Below, in pieces: positions 11,938 through 24,584 of a stretch of 64,000 bases of DNA. Position 1 is the first letter of the stretch. Each line of letters opens with the position of its first letter. The DNA comes from Erythrophleum ivorense. Taxonomy: Eukaryota > Streptophyta > Magnoliopsida > Fabales > Fabaceae. The translations under genes and the position numbers were made by a program. Where the stretch lies: contig JAIUCV010000005.1 in assembly GCA_026724425.1 (NCBI GenBank), positions 37,731,784 to 37,795,783 of the forward strand, read 5' to 3'. The notes beneath the pieces are model-generated. The model saw only the letters and a list, made by a program, of their open reading frames with translations. It did not search any database and was not told the origin of the DNA.

Positions 11938-13741
11938 CATATTACATATCTAAAAATACACTTCAAAAATCATAGTGGTAGGTCTTCTAGGTGATGAATA
12001 CTACCTTCCACATATTATATGTAATACATTTTTGAGCTTAATGGTCTAGTATATGTATATATATATATGCTTTATAAGTAAGCCTCAACCTTTATTCTAG
12101 TTCAAAATCCCAACTGTTTGTTAATCTCACAATATGTACCTATAAAATAAAGATAACAAAACAATAATTCAAATTTCATTACTTAAATGTACATCAACTA
12201 GGCTAATAGTGACAAATATGGTCTTAGTTCCATACGAGACCATATTTTTAAACTTTTTTTAATGCATATTTTAATTATAGGATCATCTAGCATTTTTTTA
12301 AACTTTATGTGTTTTATGACCACTTGTTCTTATACGTTCATAGTACACCTTAATGGCCCTGAAATTGAATCCATAATTAAAAGCCTAATGATGAAATTTT
12401 TCAAAATACCCTATGAACTTGCCTTAAAACAAGATATACATTCAACTTACATGGAGATGTATTCGGATATTGATTGTTAGTACCAACAGATCTTGCCAAG
12501 TTTGAATTTAAGTCAATAATAACTTAGAAGTTATTAGTTCCTATATATGTAAACATTAAATCTTTGATACCTTAAAGGTACTTCACAACATTCCTTGCAA
12601 CCTTTTAATCATCCAAACCTAGATGGCTTTAGTATCTATCCCAACATGCCTATAGCTAAAGCTATATCCAACCTTATAAAACTTGGACATATATTAAACT
12701 TCCAATTGTTTAGGTGTAAAGAATATTCTTCAATTTTTTCCCTTCCAAATCATTCATAAGACATTGTACAATTGAATTTGTTCTTTTTCACAAGAGGAAC
12801 TACAATTAATGAACAATCTTTTTTATCTAGAATTGTTCAAGTACTTTATTATTAATATGGATTTCTTATGACAATTCCAAAATACCTTGAGATTTGTTTT
12901 TATATAGATCCTCATGTAGATAGCATAGGATAAATTACCCATATCTTTTATGTCACCTCTTAAACAAAAATTGTTTCACCTCTTGTAACCACCCGAAGTC
13001 ACTAGACGTAAGCAAGATGTCATCTACTTATAAAACTAAATAGATGATTTTACTTCTACTGACCTTACGGTATATACAAGGATCCATAATGTTCTCAACA
13101 AAACTAAAATGCAATTATATTATAGGACTTTAGTGCTACTATCATAAAGCTTGTTTAAGCCTATAAATGGACTTTTAAAGCTTCCATACCATGTCCTCCC
13201 TTGGCACTTGAGATGATCGCTTAGGTTGTTTCATGTATGCCTTTTCCTTAAAGTCACCATTGAAGAAGGTTGTTTTCACATCTATTTAGTGTAATTCCAA
13301 TTCAAAAATGGGCAATCAATGCCATGATGATATGGAAGGAATCCCAAACTTAATTACTTGCCATGATTCCATCTCATTTGTTATAGCAATATGCCTCAAT
13401 TTGGAATTATTACTACTCGTTGCTTGTGAAAAGGTGACAGGGTCATTCTCAACATTTATGTTATTGTTAGATTCAAGTAGACACCTATGTAGTCATTACA
13501 AATTGTTGATTTCCTAGTCCTTGCTGATCTTTTTAATTCAACCTCTTATGAAGGTTAAAGTTACTCAACAAAAAGATCTTCCACCATCATATGAGATGCC
13601 TTTCAATATTATGAGGTATCTCACTAGGAATAGTAGGTTCTATTAGATGCAGATACTCCTAATTTCTAGGATGATCATCTTGTATTTATGGAACATCACT
13701 ATGTTTAATATTAACTCTAGATTGATAGGTGTCATATAAAA
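11938..13741 (-). pseudogene. Copia C1 reverse transcriptase/RNase H relic
   Basis: Read right to left, the copia RT is recognisable: DVKTTFFNGDFKEKAYM then KQPKR near 13190-13290, a KSIYRLKQA block near 13150, and the catalytic YVDD region at about 13016-13037, where the Tyr codon has become TAA (L-stop-VDDI). Downstream, towards 12000, the RNase H part is too decayed to give a frame. Many stops and shifts are present, so there is no protein product. It continues across solo LTR S2 to the integrase and gag relics at 17312-19245. Confidence 0.8.
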
Positions 13742-14274
13742 TGTAACGCCTGATTTTCTATTAAATGTAAGAATTGAGTCGATTATAAAAGCGGGTCCCT
13801 TGAGATAAATGATTTAAGGCCAAATAAAATTTGGATAAAATTTTAAATAATAAGAAAAGAGGATTTAAGTCTTGAGTTACCTAGAAATTGAAACCAGAGT
13901 GACTCAAAAAATTTGCCAAAAATATAGTGACATTTTTATAAATATGAGCACTTTTTGAAAAACTCATAGGAGAACTTTTTAAATGAAAAATTTGAACTTT
14001 TCGGGGTTCTCAGAAGCCCTGAAAACCATGAGAACTCTTAAAACAGTTAAAATCTCTCTGGTGTATGGTTTTGAATGTCAGTTGACTTAAGCTTTGATTG
14101 TTTCATTTGGAAAGATTTTAAATCTAAATTAAATGCTTCTAAAGCCATTTTATAAAATTGAGGATCTAAATTTTATGATGGAAAGACGGTTCTCAAGAAG
14201 GAGCTAAAAACAAAAATGCCATGAACGCAAGACGTAAACATCATTTTAATGAATAATTTATTTTCTTTTTAGCT

Positions 14275-14281
14275 TATAAAA
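14275..14281 (+). promoter_or_regulatory. TATA box of LTR S2
   Basis: TATAAAA followed by AGGCATCCCTC, 533 bases from the LTR start. LTR S7 has TATAAATAG at a matching distance (about 552 bases), which supports a real LTR promoter. Confidence 0.65.
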
Positions 14282-15876
14282 GGCATCCCTCATTTGCTCT
14301 CCAATTAACCACCTCTTTTTCTGCTCAAGACAAGGGGAGAGCTCTGTTAAGGAAGGCACACTATAGGAGAAGAAAAGAGAGGGAAGAAATCAAGGAGAAA
14401 GGTAGGAAAATGGAAGAATTTCATGACTTCTTCTTCTTTAATGTTGTTTTCCTTCTTTTAAGCTTTCTTCCTATGGTTTTGGTTTTTGATTTAGGTCTGT
14501 TTTGGCCTTGTTTCAAAGGAGAAAGTTTAGAATTTCAAGAAGGCAGTTATAGCCAAGGGAAAGACTCTTGAAGAAGTAAGGAAAACAAGGTAAACATCTA
14601 TGCATATTTGATTCTTCTTTTTTGCTTCTTGAGTGCTTGGTTCTGCCAAGAGGAGAGTTTGAGAAGGGAAGGAATTTTTGACTTAGAACAAGCAAGAAAC
14701 CTATGAATTAGTGTTTAGGAACTTAGGAAATGCGAAGAAAATGAAAGAAAAGTAAGTGAAATTCAAGGTAGGAAAGTTAGGGATTCTTGAACACCTTGCA
14801 AATTTTATTTTGATCCATGAATTCCCTAGCCTATGTGAGTGTTTGTTTGATTTTCTAAGACCCTTAGGAAGCCTCCCAAGTTCCTCTCCCATCAAGGAAA
14901 AATGTGAAACTCCATGGGCTCCAAATGCCCTTCATGTCTCGGCTTAGAGCACTTGGGAGGGGTAGTGAGTGTTTTAATTTGTTCCAAACTTGTTTTGAGA
15001 CTTTATGTGATGGAAAAACATGATAGGAACTCTTGAAAAAAATTTAGAAGCCATAGATTGGGAGATGGGGCAATAGGTTCCATAATGTAGCCTTAAGAAG
15101 CAACTTGTATCTAAACTCTTGGAAATGAGTTTGTGATGACTTCAAAGAGTCTAAATAGAACCAAGAGACCTAGCTATGAGAAGGAAATGGAACTAAGAAC
15201 TTGAATTATGATAGTTGCTTTATTAGGCCATTAATGGAGCTATTATGTAACCAATAGACAAAGTGTGTTTCCTTAGTGCATATGTAATGTCCTAGCTTAC
15301 TTCAAGAATGTAATTGAACCCTATTCATTGTGTCTAGGCCCAAGAAATCAATCCCCCTCTACTTGTGGATGTGTAGCTAAAAAAGAAAGAGAATAACCAA
15401 AGGAAGAATTGCGTTTAGTTGCCAAGATAGCCCTTCATCCCTTTCTTGTGTGCAATATGGTTATGTGGATGTCATTTGATGCATGTATGTGTGTTTGAAT
15501 TTTAAGAAATACCATATGCTATTATTTGACTCTTATGGTATAATTATGTTTCTTGATTGGCATTTGATTGTGAAATTATGCTTTATGGGTGAAGTTGTGC
15601 CAAAAGTCTCTTGTGATGGATGAGGTTAAGCCAAAGGTCCCTAGAAATGAGTGAGACAAGGCCAAAAGTCTCATAGATGAGTGAGGCCAAGTCAAAAATC
15701 CCTAGATCAAGGGTGAGGCTAGACCAAAAGTTCCTTGAGTTTGTTCTTAGTTTTGATGTGTTATTATGGCATGGAAATTATGAATGTAACATTTTCTGAA
15801 GGTGTGTATAACATGCTTGTATCTTAGGACATGAATATATGCCTATTTACTTGCTTGAAAAGGATATTTGAGCTAT

Positions 15877-15895
15877 TGAGATTTCTTGAATCTCA
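15877..15895. promoter_or_regulatory. Conserved LTR hairpin (S2 copy)
   Basis: TGAGATT-TCTTG-AATCTCA inverted repeat followed by a C/T-rich tract and CTAG/GTGGAG. Equivalent to the hairpin in all other LTRs here. Confidence 0.65.
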
Positions 15896-17311
15896 TCCTC
15901 TTACCTCTCCCATCTCACCATATCTAGGTGGAGCTCATGAAACTAAAGATGGAAGCCAAGGAGTTTGATGGACTATCTTTTGACATTTGTATAGTTTTGA
16001 TATAGTTGAATGTCAAAGTATATATGTACATATTATTTTTTGAAACGTAAACATGTGAGCAAATATAAAAGTATGTATATGTAGTGTATGAACCAAAATT
16101 GGAACCAATTCAATAAGAAATTGTGTTTTGGGTACTTGGTAGCTCATTCTTAGTTATGTATTCTTGCATGTGGCATAGTGAGATTGTGATACATGGTAGT
16201 TTAGACCATTTGGGAAGCTTGTATATGTTGTGTTTATGCCCCCAAATGTGCTCATGTGGTGGTAAAAGAAGTAAGAAACCATTTGGACAAATTTTGACCC
16301 ATATATGGTGTCAAATTTGTCATATTTGTGAGCTATATCAAAATTTGACCAAATGAGCTCTTCTTGGCCTGAAATTTGGCATAATATAGGTTTTGTTTAA
16401 AAAATTTTGGAAAGCTAAAGTACACATTATTTGAAACTCTAGAGAATTTTTGGTGATTTTTAAAATTTGGCAATTTTTGACAAATTTGGCTTGGGTACTA
16501 TGCAAATGGTTAAAATCTTTGCCTCCATTACTCATGGGTCAAATGGTATCCAATGGCTACAAAATTTTACAAGAATAAACTATACATGATAAGCTTTCTG
16601 TAGCACTTAAGAGCACCTCATTTGGATTTATATTGAGGGAGAAATTGTTTTTTGAAGTTTCGTATCAGTATCAGGGATGTAGTTAGATCTCCGTTATTGT
16701 TCTATCGATTTTAGTGGCTTGATTGCTTCTGTTTCAATTTGGAATTATTTTCCCCTCAATTTAACATTCATAACTTTCCAGAATGATATGGTTTACTGGG
16801 TTTTAATTTTTCTATAATTAGTTATAAAATTTTTAAGTTTATATCAGTAACTTATGACAACAAATTTAGGCAATTGGACCTTTTGAGCTTTTCTAATGTT
16901 AATCACGGTCTAACTAGGTTTTTATAACTTAGAATGATTTTTAACCTATATTTGACATCCAAATATTTCTAGAAAGCTATCATTTGTTTGATTTTTATTT
17001 TTCTAGAATTAATTATCATTTTCCAAAGTTGGTGCCAAAATCTAAATTATGGACCCGCGAGCAAATTGTATTTTTTTTGGTTTTTGGCTTCAAATCCATG
17101 GTTCATGGATTGTTTTATGATATGTATAAATTGTATGGATGTTGTATAAGTAGAATATATTATTGATGGGTCCACAGGGCAAAGTATGAATTTTTTAAAT
17201 GTTACACAACACATAAAAATATTATTATTTTTATTCATTTTCTTTGACACCATGTGAAATTGAGCTTAAATGTGAGAATATGGAGATAAAGGAGTATGGT
17301 ATTACATAAAA

Positions 17312-19245
17312 CTAATGTTTCATTATCATTAGTGGAAACTATTTCTGGAATGTGACCATCTTCAATAACCATGTCATGAGATTGATCATTCTTACTAATT
17401 GTGTCTTCTTTAAGAAACTTGGCATTCCTGAGCTCTACAAACTTAGTAGAATGTGTTAGCTAGTAAAATTATAACCTTTAGACTTTTTCTACATAACCTA
17501 TAAATATGCACTAATAGTCATAAAATTTAACTTTTTCTCTCATGGATTGTACACTATAACTTCCTTTTTGACCTTTCTAGATTTCAAAAGGTGTTCCAGA
17601 ATAGCCTTTGTTGAAATCCCATTTAACACACACAGTTCCCATTGTCTTAAGTGCCTTTCTCAAAGTAAAAAGTTTAGAGTTGCTTAATATACTCCTTATC
17701 ATATCCAAAATTGGTGTACTTACCAAAACACTTACCTTCTCAATTTGACCTCACTATCATAATATGTTTACTAGATTATTTCTCTACTTGTACTTTATAG
17801 ACCTTAAAGACACCACTTTTATTTTAAAGTAGATAGATATAACATGAGTACTCATAAAAAGGAAATATAGTGTTTCTAACCATTAAAACTATAATTACGA
17901 ATGTAAATGTAAGTGTGTATAATCTTTAATAGTTTAAAAATTTTTCTTACCCTTTTATGCAACATATTGATTTGCTTACCTTTAATGTAATTCGCACATA
18001 AATCAAAGTTAGCGAAGTTTGGAGACTCAAGAACCCCATTATTTACCAGTCTCTTAATTTTCTTAATGGAAATATATTCTAATCTCTTATGTCATAGGCT
18101 AGAAGACTTTTCATACATGATATACTAATTAACATTAATATTATCATGCACAGATATTAAGGTATTATGGACATCTATAGCTATTATGAATCTTATATAA
18201 ACCATCATTTAATTGTAATTTTCTTGATAGGTTTTCTTTTCATTAGAAATAGGTCCACAAATATTTAATAAGAAGCCTAAGAGAATAGGTTTATAAATAA
18301 GAATTAAATTGCTTGAAAAATTCGTAATGTAAACAAGTTTGATCAAGATCTTTTACATAGCCAGCATTCAAAACTATGTTACATGTCTTTATTGCCTTCA
18401 CTTATGAGCTGATTCATTTTCCAAGGAGGACTTTGTGCTCACTAGGGCTTGGTGTCCCTTGGTTAAGAAAACCCTGCATATGGTATTAGCAATATAAATT
18501 GTAGATCTAAAATCAATCCACTTTGTATCTTGATGAATATGATTCTCATTAGACTCAAAAAACACTAATGATAAGAGTTCACCTTTTTTCGCTGACCATG
18601 CCTTCCTAGAGCAATTATCTTTTATACACCTCTTCTTAAAGAAGAAACATTAGGTTGCCTCCTTGTTTGGTTCATGAAGAGAAGTAATGCCTTTATTATT
18701 GCCTTTCCCTTTATGACTGTTCCTTTTTTAGAAGTAACTACAAGAGCCTCATGTGGGACTCCACTACCTTCGAGATTGAGCTAATTCTTTTTTTCCACAT
18801 CCATGGGCAATAATTTATTTATTTTTTATCTTTCCTAACGTGGGTTATAAGAAGTCTTAAAATGGCCAATACATAAAAGATAGTGAGTTGAAGATCAACT
18901 ACACCTAGAAGGAATCAAAGATCTTTTACCTCAAGAGACTTAACTACTTGCATTATATGCTCATCCACACCTTTAGTGCCACTTGACTTCATGGAGAGTA
19001 ATAGTGCCATCAGTGTATTAACTAGTAACTTATCAATTGATTTATGTTGTTCTTGTATAGAGTACAAGTAGTCCTTAAACTTTTCACTTCCAAGTATGGA
19101 CCCATGATAACTAGCTCTCATGTGAGATGTTATAGATATCATGTTGAGGAGATTGGATTACTCCCAATAGTCATTCAATGCTATTGCAAGTTGTATACTA
19201 TATTAGTGCTAGTGGCTGGCAAAGGCTTTAACTAATGAAGAGCAC
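17312..19245 (-). pseudogene. Copia C1 gag, protease and integrase relic
   Basis: Read right to left: a gag-like segment (18915-19142, including HIMQVVKSLEVK), a decayed CCHC zinc-knuckle region near 18580-18670, a protease-like segment near 18470-18550 (DTKWIDFRSTIYIAN, with the catalytic D-S/T-G triad degraded), then the GAG-pre-integrase/HHCC region near 17960-18100 (NGVLESPNFANFDLC, YIKGKQ). Order and spacing match the 5' half of a copia polyprotein. Stops and shifts are frequent, so it is non-functional. Confidence 0.75.
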
Positions 19246-21093
19246 AATCAAGGTCGAGATAGCTTAAATCAAAGAGGATTCCCTCTTTCTCTATAAGTGT
19301 CTTTAATCAAAATGATCTTTTAACAGTTTTAACAATTTAAAAAAATGATGAAGATGTTGATATATATATATATATATATATATATAACAAATTGATTTAT
19401 GCTCACATAACATGAATTGAAGCAATATCATTACAATTAAATGTATATTTACCAATTCATGTAGTACTAAAAACATAAATTACATATTGCTAAAATCTTT
19501 AGCATACATATAATTTATGTGCCTTTTATGATAAAAGTAGAAGACATTTATGTTTTCTAATATCTATGAGTAACTTAGAATACATAAAGTAATTTCTATT
19601 GCACCTTAATTAAGGATGCAGATAATAGAATTGAAGTCTTTAAGTCCTTATGTAATGTCTATGTTAATTATAACAAACCAAGAATGCATAGTCACAATCT
19701 TGTAAAGATGTTGTGGCTACTCCTTAATTGAATAAGCTTATCACAAAACATTTATATCATGATGTGCATTTAGACAAGTATATGCACTAATATTTCATTA
19801 CTTTATGAGAATTAAATAATTAATTAATCAATTTAACTATATGTGACTAATTAATTAAAATTCTTCCCTTAATTTATCATAAATGTGCCAAATATTGTCA
19901 AAAATAATTTTGCTAAGAAATAGGTCAAAATTTAAATGGCACTTTCACTCTTGAATGTGCCTAACTGCCTAAAATAATTTTTCCAAAATAGGACAAAGTT
20001 TAAATAGCACTTGAATTAATTTTCCATTAAACATTGGACAAAAACTCAATCTGGTTTATTACTTTATGACAAAAAAAGCCCAAAATAACAACAAATAATT
20101 CTACCCAAAAGCACAGAATATAAAATGTGCACAAGTCTCAAAATTGGCCTATAATTGATTTGCTCAAAAAATTTCACAAAAAAAGGACCTACTCAAAAAG
20201 ATTGTAGCAAAACCCAATTATGCCAGCAATATTTTAAAAAAAAATTGCCCAAAAAGACTAATTAGTCCAATTCAAAAACAAACATTTTTTTTAAATATGT
20301 TCTAAAAATTTTCATGTAATTTAAAAGCCCAAAAACTATCTTAAAAGCTACTAAAAATCATCCATGGCCTAACCTAAAGTTCCCTTAAATGAAATGCACA
20401 TTTTGGCCTTAACACAAAATGAAGTGTCAGTTGCAGGGGGTTACAACATTGCAAATATGGATACTAAAACGAGATGCCATTTTGTCCAAAAGAAAAAATG
20501 ACATGTCATTTAGGTTGTCCCTAACCTTCATCTAGGTTAGCCTCGACTTGAGTTTCACTTAGTTATGACCCAACATTAGACTTGATGTGTTCTAGCTCTT
20601 TAAGATTATGTTTTTTGTGCTTCAAAAGGCAAAATACATCAAAAAATCATGAGGAATTGATTTCTCATGTCAAAATGGGCAAAAAAAAAAAAAAATTCAC
20701 ATATATTTTGACCAAATTAAAAGGTTTTCAAGTTATTTTCGCAAGTAATTTTTCTAACATATTTAGCCTTAGTACACATCTATATGGGCATATTATGATT
20801 TCAAAACAATAACAAATCGTCTTTAGCCAATTTCATAAATTAAAATAGCAATTTAAAAAAAAGTTATTGTCATAAAAAATATTGAAATTCTACATAACAT
20901 GGCAAAAGCATGACAACAATCACTAGTCAAACTATGAGACACATTATGATTTTAAAGATGAATCCATTTACGATGCCAATTACATCCAAAAATGATAAAT
21001 TTGAACATACACATAATAATACCTAAATTTCATTCATATAAGAATAAGGACAAAAATGCACAAGAACTAAATTGCTAGGTAGAGACAAATAAT
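19246..21093 (-). other. Copia C1 leader or inserted AT-rich DNA
   Basis: Lies between the gag relic and the primer-binding site of C1. About 1.8 kb is longer than a normal copia leader, so part may be an unrecognised insertion. No coding frame or terminal repeat recognised; a (TA)n run sits at 19359-19386. Confidence 0.4.
19359..19386. repeat. (TA)n microsatellite
   Basis: Uninterrupted run of about 14 TA units. Confidence 0.9.
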
Positions 21094-21106
21094 GGCTCTA
21101 ATACCA
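21094..21106 (-). promoter_or_regulatory. Copia C1 primer-binding site (tRNA-iMet type)
   Basis: On the minus strand this reads TGGTATTAGAGCC, one base from the TGGTATCAGAGCC complementary to the 3' end of initiator tRNA-Met. It sits two bases from the 5' LTR edge, as expected for the site that primes minus-strand DNA synthesis. Confidence 0.85.
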
Positions 21107-21108
21107 CA

Positions 21109-21653
21109 TGTTATACATACATATGAAGCTATAGTTCTAACAAAGAATTAAGTAACGAAAATACATATGATTACTATAACTCCAACCATAGTGATCAATC
21201 CTAAATTAAAAGCAAAATTTATAGACTACAATATAGGAACACACCAAAAAAAATTATAGATAAAAAATTAACTTAGAAGTATTTTTTTGACTAATGAAGG
21301 TCAAAGTGTGATAGGCACTATCAGATATTTATGCGTCATTCAATTAGGAACACTTTCAATATATTTTTGCTAGACTAATGCATCTCTTTACCATCAATTG
21401 AATTGATCCATAAGTTAACCATTTATTTATATTGGCAATTAAGGTAACACTTGTATGCTGATATGTCCTGATCATGACAAAACTCTAATTCACATAGGAG
21501 ATGAGGACCACACTTTTAATTTTTCAAATATAGGTGTCACAAATTAAGTATATTAAATATAATTTCAAATATCAATTTTATTTCAAATATTAGATATCCA
21601 ATAATTATATTAAAATATAATCTTAAATATGTAAAATTTTCATATTTAGTACA
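21109..21653 (-). repeat. Copia C1 5' LTR (right)
   Basis: Direct repeat of the left LTR. On the plus strand it begins TGTTATAC and ends AGTACA, so on its own strand it starts TGTACT and ends TATAACA. 545 bp against 540 bp for the partner. Confidence 0.8.
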
Positions 21654-23040
21654 ATTTTATGGTATCTATGTAATCAATGGCTAGATTAAATAAAAGACTA
21701 CTATTTAATAATATTAAGTAATCAGTTCCTTGATTGCACTACCTAAAATGGATTAGGTCATGTTAAAGCTTCTCTCTCATTTCCTCTTTCTTTACTTCTT
21801 GCCTCTTCATGGTTAAAGGCTTCAAGAAATCAAAGAATCAAGCTTGGATTCAAGTATGTTTATTATTGGGTGCACATAGCTGGGCCAAGTTTTCACTAGG
21901 CCCAAGACGTAGCCCGACTTTATGATTAGGCTATTTTTTCAAGCCTATAACCTGGCTTGGCACAAACTGGGTCACTTCTTTTTTTCATTTTTCACAGTTT
22001 CAACCTCTTGGTTAATTGGTGTGGAGGAAATATATATATTTATATATATATGTGGATTTTATGAAGTAGTGTTGTGATGCTTCACTACTACTAGGTTCCA
22101 TAAGAAAGACCTTATTTGAAAAGGAAAAAGATAAAAACTTTGGGTCAAGGAGCTTCAAGTACACTGAGACCATAAAAAAAGCTATAGGGAGGGGGTGTCT
22201 TGGAGTTATTTCCAGTGTTAATATTCTTGTTCTATTTGTCAAAGATGGCATTGTTGCCATAATGTCTTAATCCTTCACAAGAACAAATGAGTTTATTTAA
22301 AAATTATTTATGCAAAATTTGATCTTTCACTATGTTCTTGTAAGCATAACTCTTTTAAAGTTTTACTTTATATAGAACAATTAGAAGATTAAGCTCATAT
22401 TTGTTTTAATTCTTGTGATGCAGTACTTAATTAATTGTTTTATGCATTAGTGTTATGAAGTGTTCTAAAATGAGTTTGTTGCAACTAGGAGGACCATATA
22501 TCCTTTTTAAAGCTAGAAGAAAGGATGATAGAAGAAGTAGAGTAGATATGGTTAAACAATACCTCTCAAACCATAATGAAAGCATCTCTGTTGTTCTTAA
22601 GAGGGTCTCAACCATGGGAATTGACACCTAAAAATATTTTTTTATACTAAATCAAGTCAAGCCAAATGCCAATTTACACCTTAACCCAGGACCTAGCTTG
22701 GCTCAGTTTATGGACTCTTTTTTTTATTGATTTTACACATTTTTCTTAATAGGTTGACCAAGTAAACCGAGTTGATGAACACCTTTAATTTTATAATTTT
22801 TGACATCTAAGTTAGTAATTGGTATTAGAGCATCATGGCATTGATCTAAAACTTAAGAAAATTCTTTAGATTTTGTTCTTGAACCCTAAGCTGAAATTCC
22901 ATGAACTATAATGGAATCTTGATGTTTTGGTTTGATTCCTTCCATGAAAATATTGTTTGGCTAAATATAGCATTGATTATCATGTTGAATCACAAAATAA
23001 TCAATTGGTTTTGCAAAAATCAAGCATGAAGCTATAAAAA
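21654..23040. other. Unassigned DNA between copia C1 and CACTA 1
   Basis: Contains wording typical of retroelement LTRs ('gggccaag...aggccca' near 21890-21980) and a primer-binding-site-like motif at 22820. No coding frame of interest. It may be the LTR and leader of another copia element cut by the CACTA insertion, but no second LTR is visible. Confidence 0.35.
22820..22831 (+). promoter_or_regulatory. Possible tRNA-Met primer-binding site
   Basis: TGGTATTAGAGC, the same variant used by copia C1 but on the plus strand. If real, an LTR ends just upstream and an element leader follows, now interrupted by CACTA 1 at about 23041. Confidence 0.4.
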
Positions 23041-23045
23041 AAATT

Positions 23046-23340
23046 ACAAAAAAAAAGAAAATTTAGCAGGGGGAAAATTCCCTCATTGGTAACACCTCAG
23101 TGAGGGTATAGTGAGGGGAACAATGAGAAAACTTTCTTTGCTATACTGGAGTTGCTAATTGGTGAGGGAAAATTTTTCTTCTTGATCCCCTTGCTAAAAT
23201 CTCTCACTAAAAAAAATGTTTGACATAAAGTCCTTTACAAACTTTTATCACTATAATGAAATCATTTTTTTCCAATTCCTTTGGCATTTAGAGAGGGAAT
23301 CAAGATGGATATGCCCTCTTTAATTTTCCTTACATTTTTT
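23046..23340. repeat. CACTA 1 left terminus and subterminal repeats
   Basis: Multiple short direct and inverted copies of 'gtgaggg', 'ttgctaa' and 'ctcactaa' are packed into about 250 bases after an A-rich degenerate terminus. The same words recur at 38940-39450, as expected for the transposase-binding ends of one CACTA element. Confidence 0.65.
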
Positions 23341-24265
23341 ATGCTAGGCTTCCCTATTTTTACTTTCTAATCTTTCTCTAACTCTTGCTATTTTTTGTTA
23401 CTAATCCCTTCTAGATCCTTTATTATTTTGTCATTGGTTTAAAAATAATTGCAATGTTTTGGTTGTTTTATATTCGTTCCCATATTTAACTTATAATAAA
23501 ATAGTTCTACAAAAATACAAGCAATTATTCAACAATTAAAACAAGTAAATATATATAACAAAGTTGTACATTATATTACAAAAGTCTTAACTATTTGCAA
23601 TAGTGTTCATACAAAACTTTTAACTATTACTATCTAAGTCTTCTTTTTCTTCTTCTTTGTGTAACAAGTTTTACACTTAAGAATGCTTGTATCGATATAC
23701 ATGACCACCTGTTGACATTAGTATACTTAAAAAAAAGTCATATGCTAACATGAGTAAATTATGCAACAATAGAAATGTAACATAAATGAAAAGATAAAAC
23801 CATTTCAAGATGTGTAATGTAAAACTAAGAAAAGAGAGAGAGAAAAAAAAAAGAATAGGAACTTTAACAAACCTTAGAACTTTCAATGCAATGTATATTG
23901 AAGAGGAAGAGCTCTCAGCTACTTTCAGATATATATATAGACAAGCAAAAAGATCTTGAAATTACTATTGTGCTTGAATTTTGGGTGTAGAAAAGAAACC
24001 AACACTTGGTTTGAATTTTCAAGAAATTGAAATGTTGCAATTAAGAACTATTGAAATTTGTATCACTTCTAATGTATAAATCTATACATTATACATGTTA
24101 AATCTTATGTATAAGAATATTAAATATAAGAATATTGTAACATAATTATTATAGTCTAATTATTAAATTATTTAAATTATGAAATTATATATTATATTAT
24201 TTATTATGTATTAATATAATTAAATAGATTTTAACAATCTATTCAATAATCTAATTTTCAATAAT

Positions 24266-24296
24266 ATTTATTATTATTATTATTATTATTATTAAA
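24266..24296. repeat. (ATT)n microsatellite
   Basis: About nine ATT units with a TTTATT lead-in. Confidence 0.9.
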
Positions 24297-24584
24297 TAAA
24301 GTCTAACATTACTAGGTTAATAGAAAATTGAGCATGCCATGACATTGTTAGGATCTCAATAGGCCTTTATGGCCTTAGCCTATAAATGGACCTTCATAGG
24401 CCTCTAAAATATCTTTTATACCATGAGCAATACCCCAATTTGTCCTATATATGTGACTTGTTATTAGGAAAAGAATTATAATATTTAAATGACGATGTGC
24501 TAGCAAATATATGTTGTACATCTCTTGCAGACATGTGTTCTTGATATTAATCAATGGCATTAACTTCATCATAGACTTTAGTCT

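Larger units (their letters stand above)
13742..17306 (+). mobile_element. Solo LTR S2, plus strand
   Basis: Bounded by a perfect TAAAA duplication (13737-13741 and 17307-17311). Begins TGTAACGCCTG and ends GGTATTACA, 3565 bp. Internal landmarks in order: a TATA box at 14275-14281, a splice-donor-like AAAGGTAGG at 14402, tandem 'gaggCcaagNcaaaagtcc' units (15590-15740) and the hairpin at 15877-15895. No coding region is present, so it is a solo LTR of the same broad family as S1, S3, S5 and S7. It lies in opposite orientation to its host, copia C1, splitting that element between RT and integrase. Confidence 0.93.
7273..21653 (-). mobile_element. Degraded Ty1/copia LTR retrotransposon (C1)
   Basis: An old copia-type retrotransposon read right to left. 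Evidence: two direct-repeat LTRs (7273-7812 and 21109-21653), a tRNA-Met-type primer-binding site next to the right LTR (21094-21106), a polypurine tract next to the left LTR, and between them relics of gag, protease, integrase and reverse transcriptase in copia order (integrase before RT). All frames are broken. Removing nested solo LTRs S1 and S2 leaves about 6.7 kb, a normal copia size. The flanking 5-mers (ACCCT left, ATTTT right) do not match, so the target duplication has decayed or the ends are off by a few bases. It is the host of S1 and S2 and must predate both. Confidence 0.85.
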
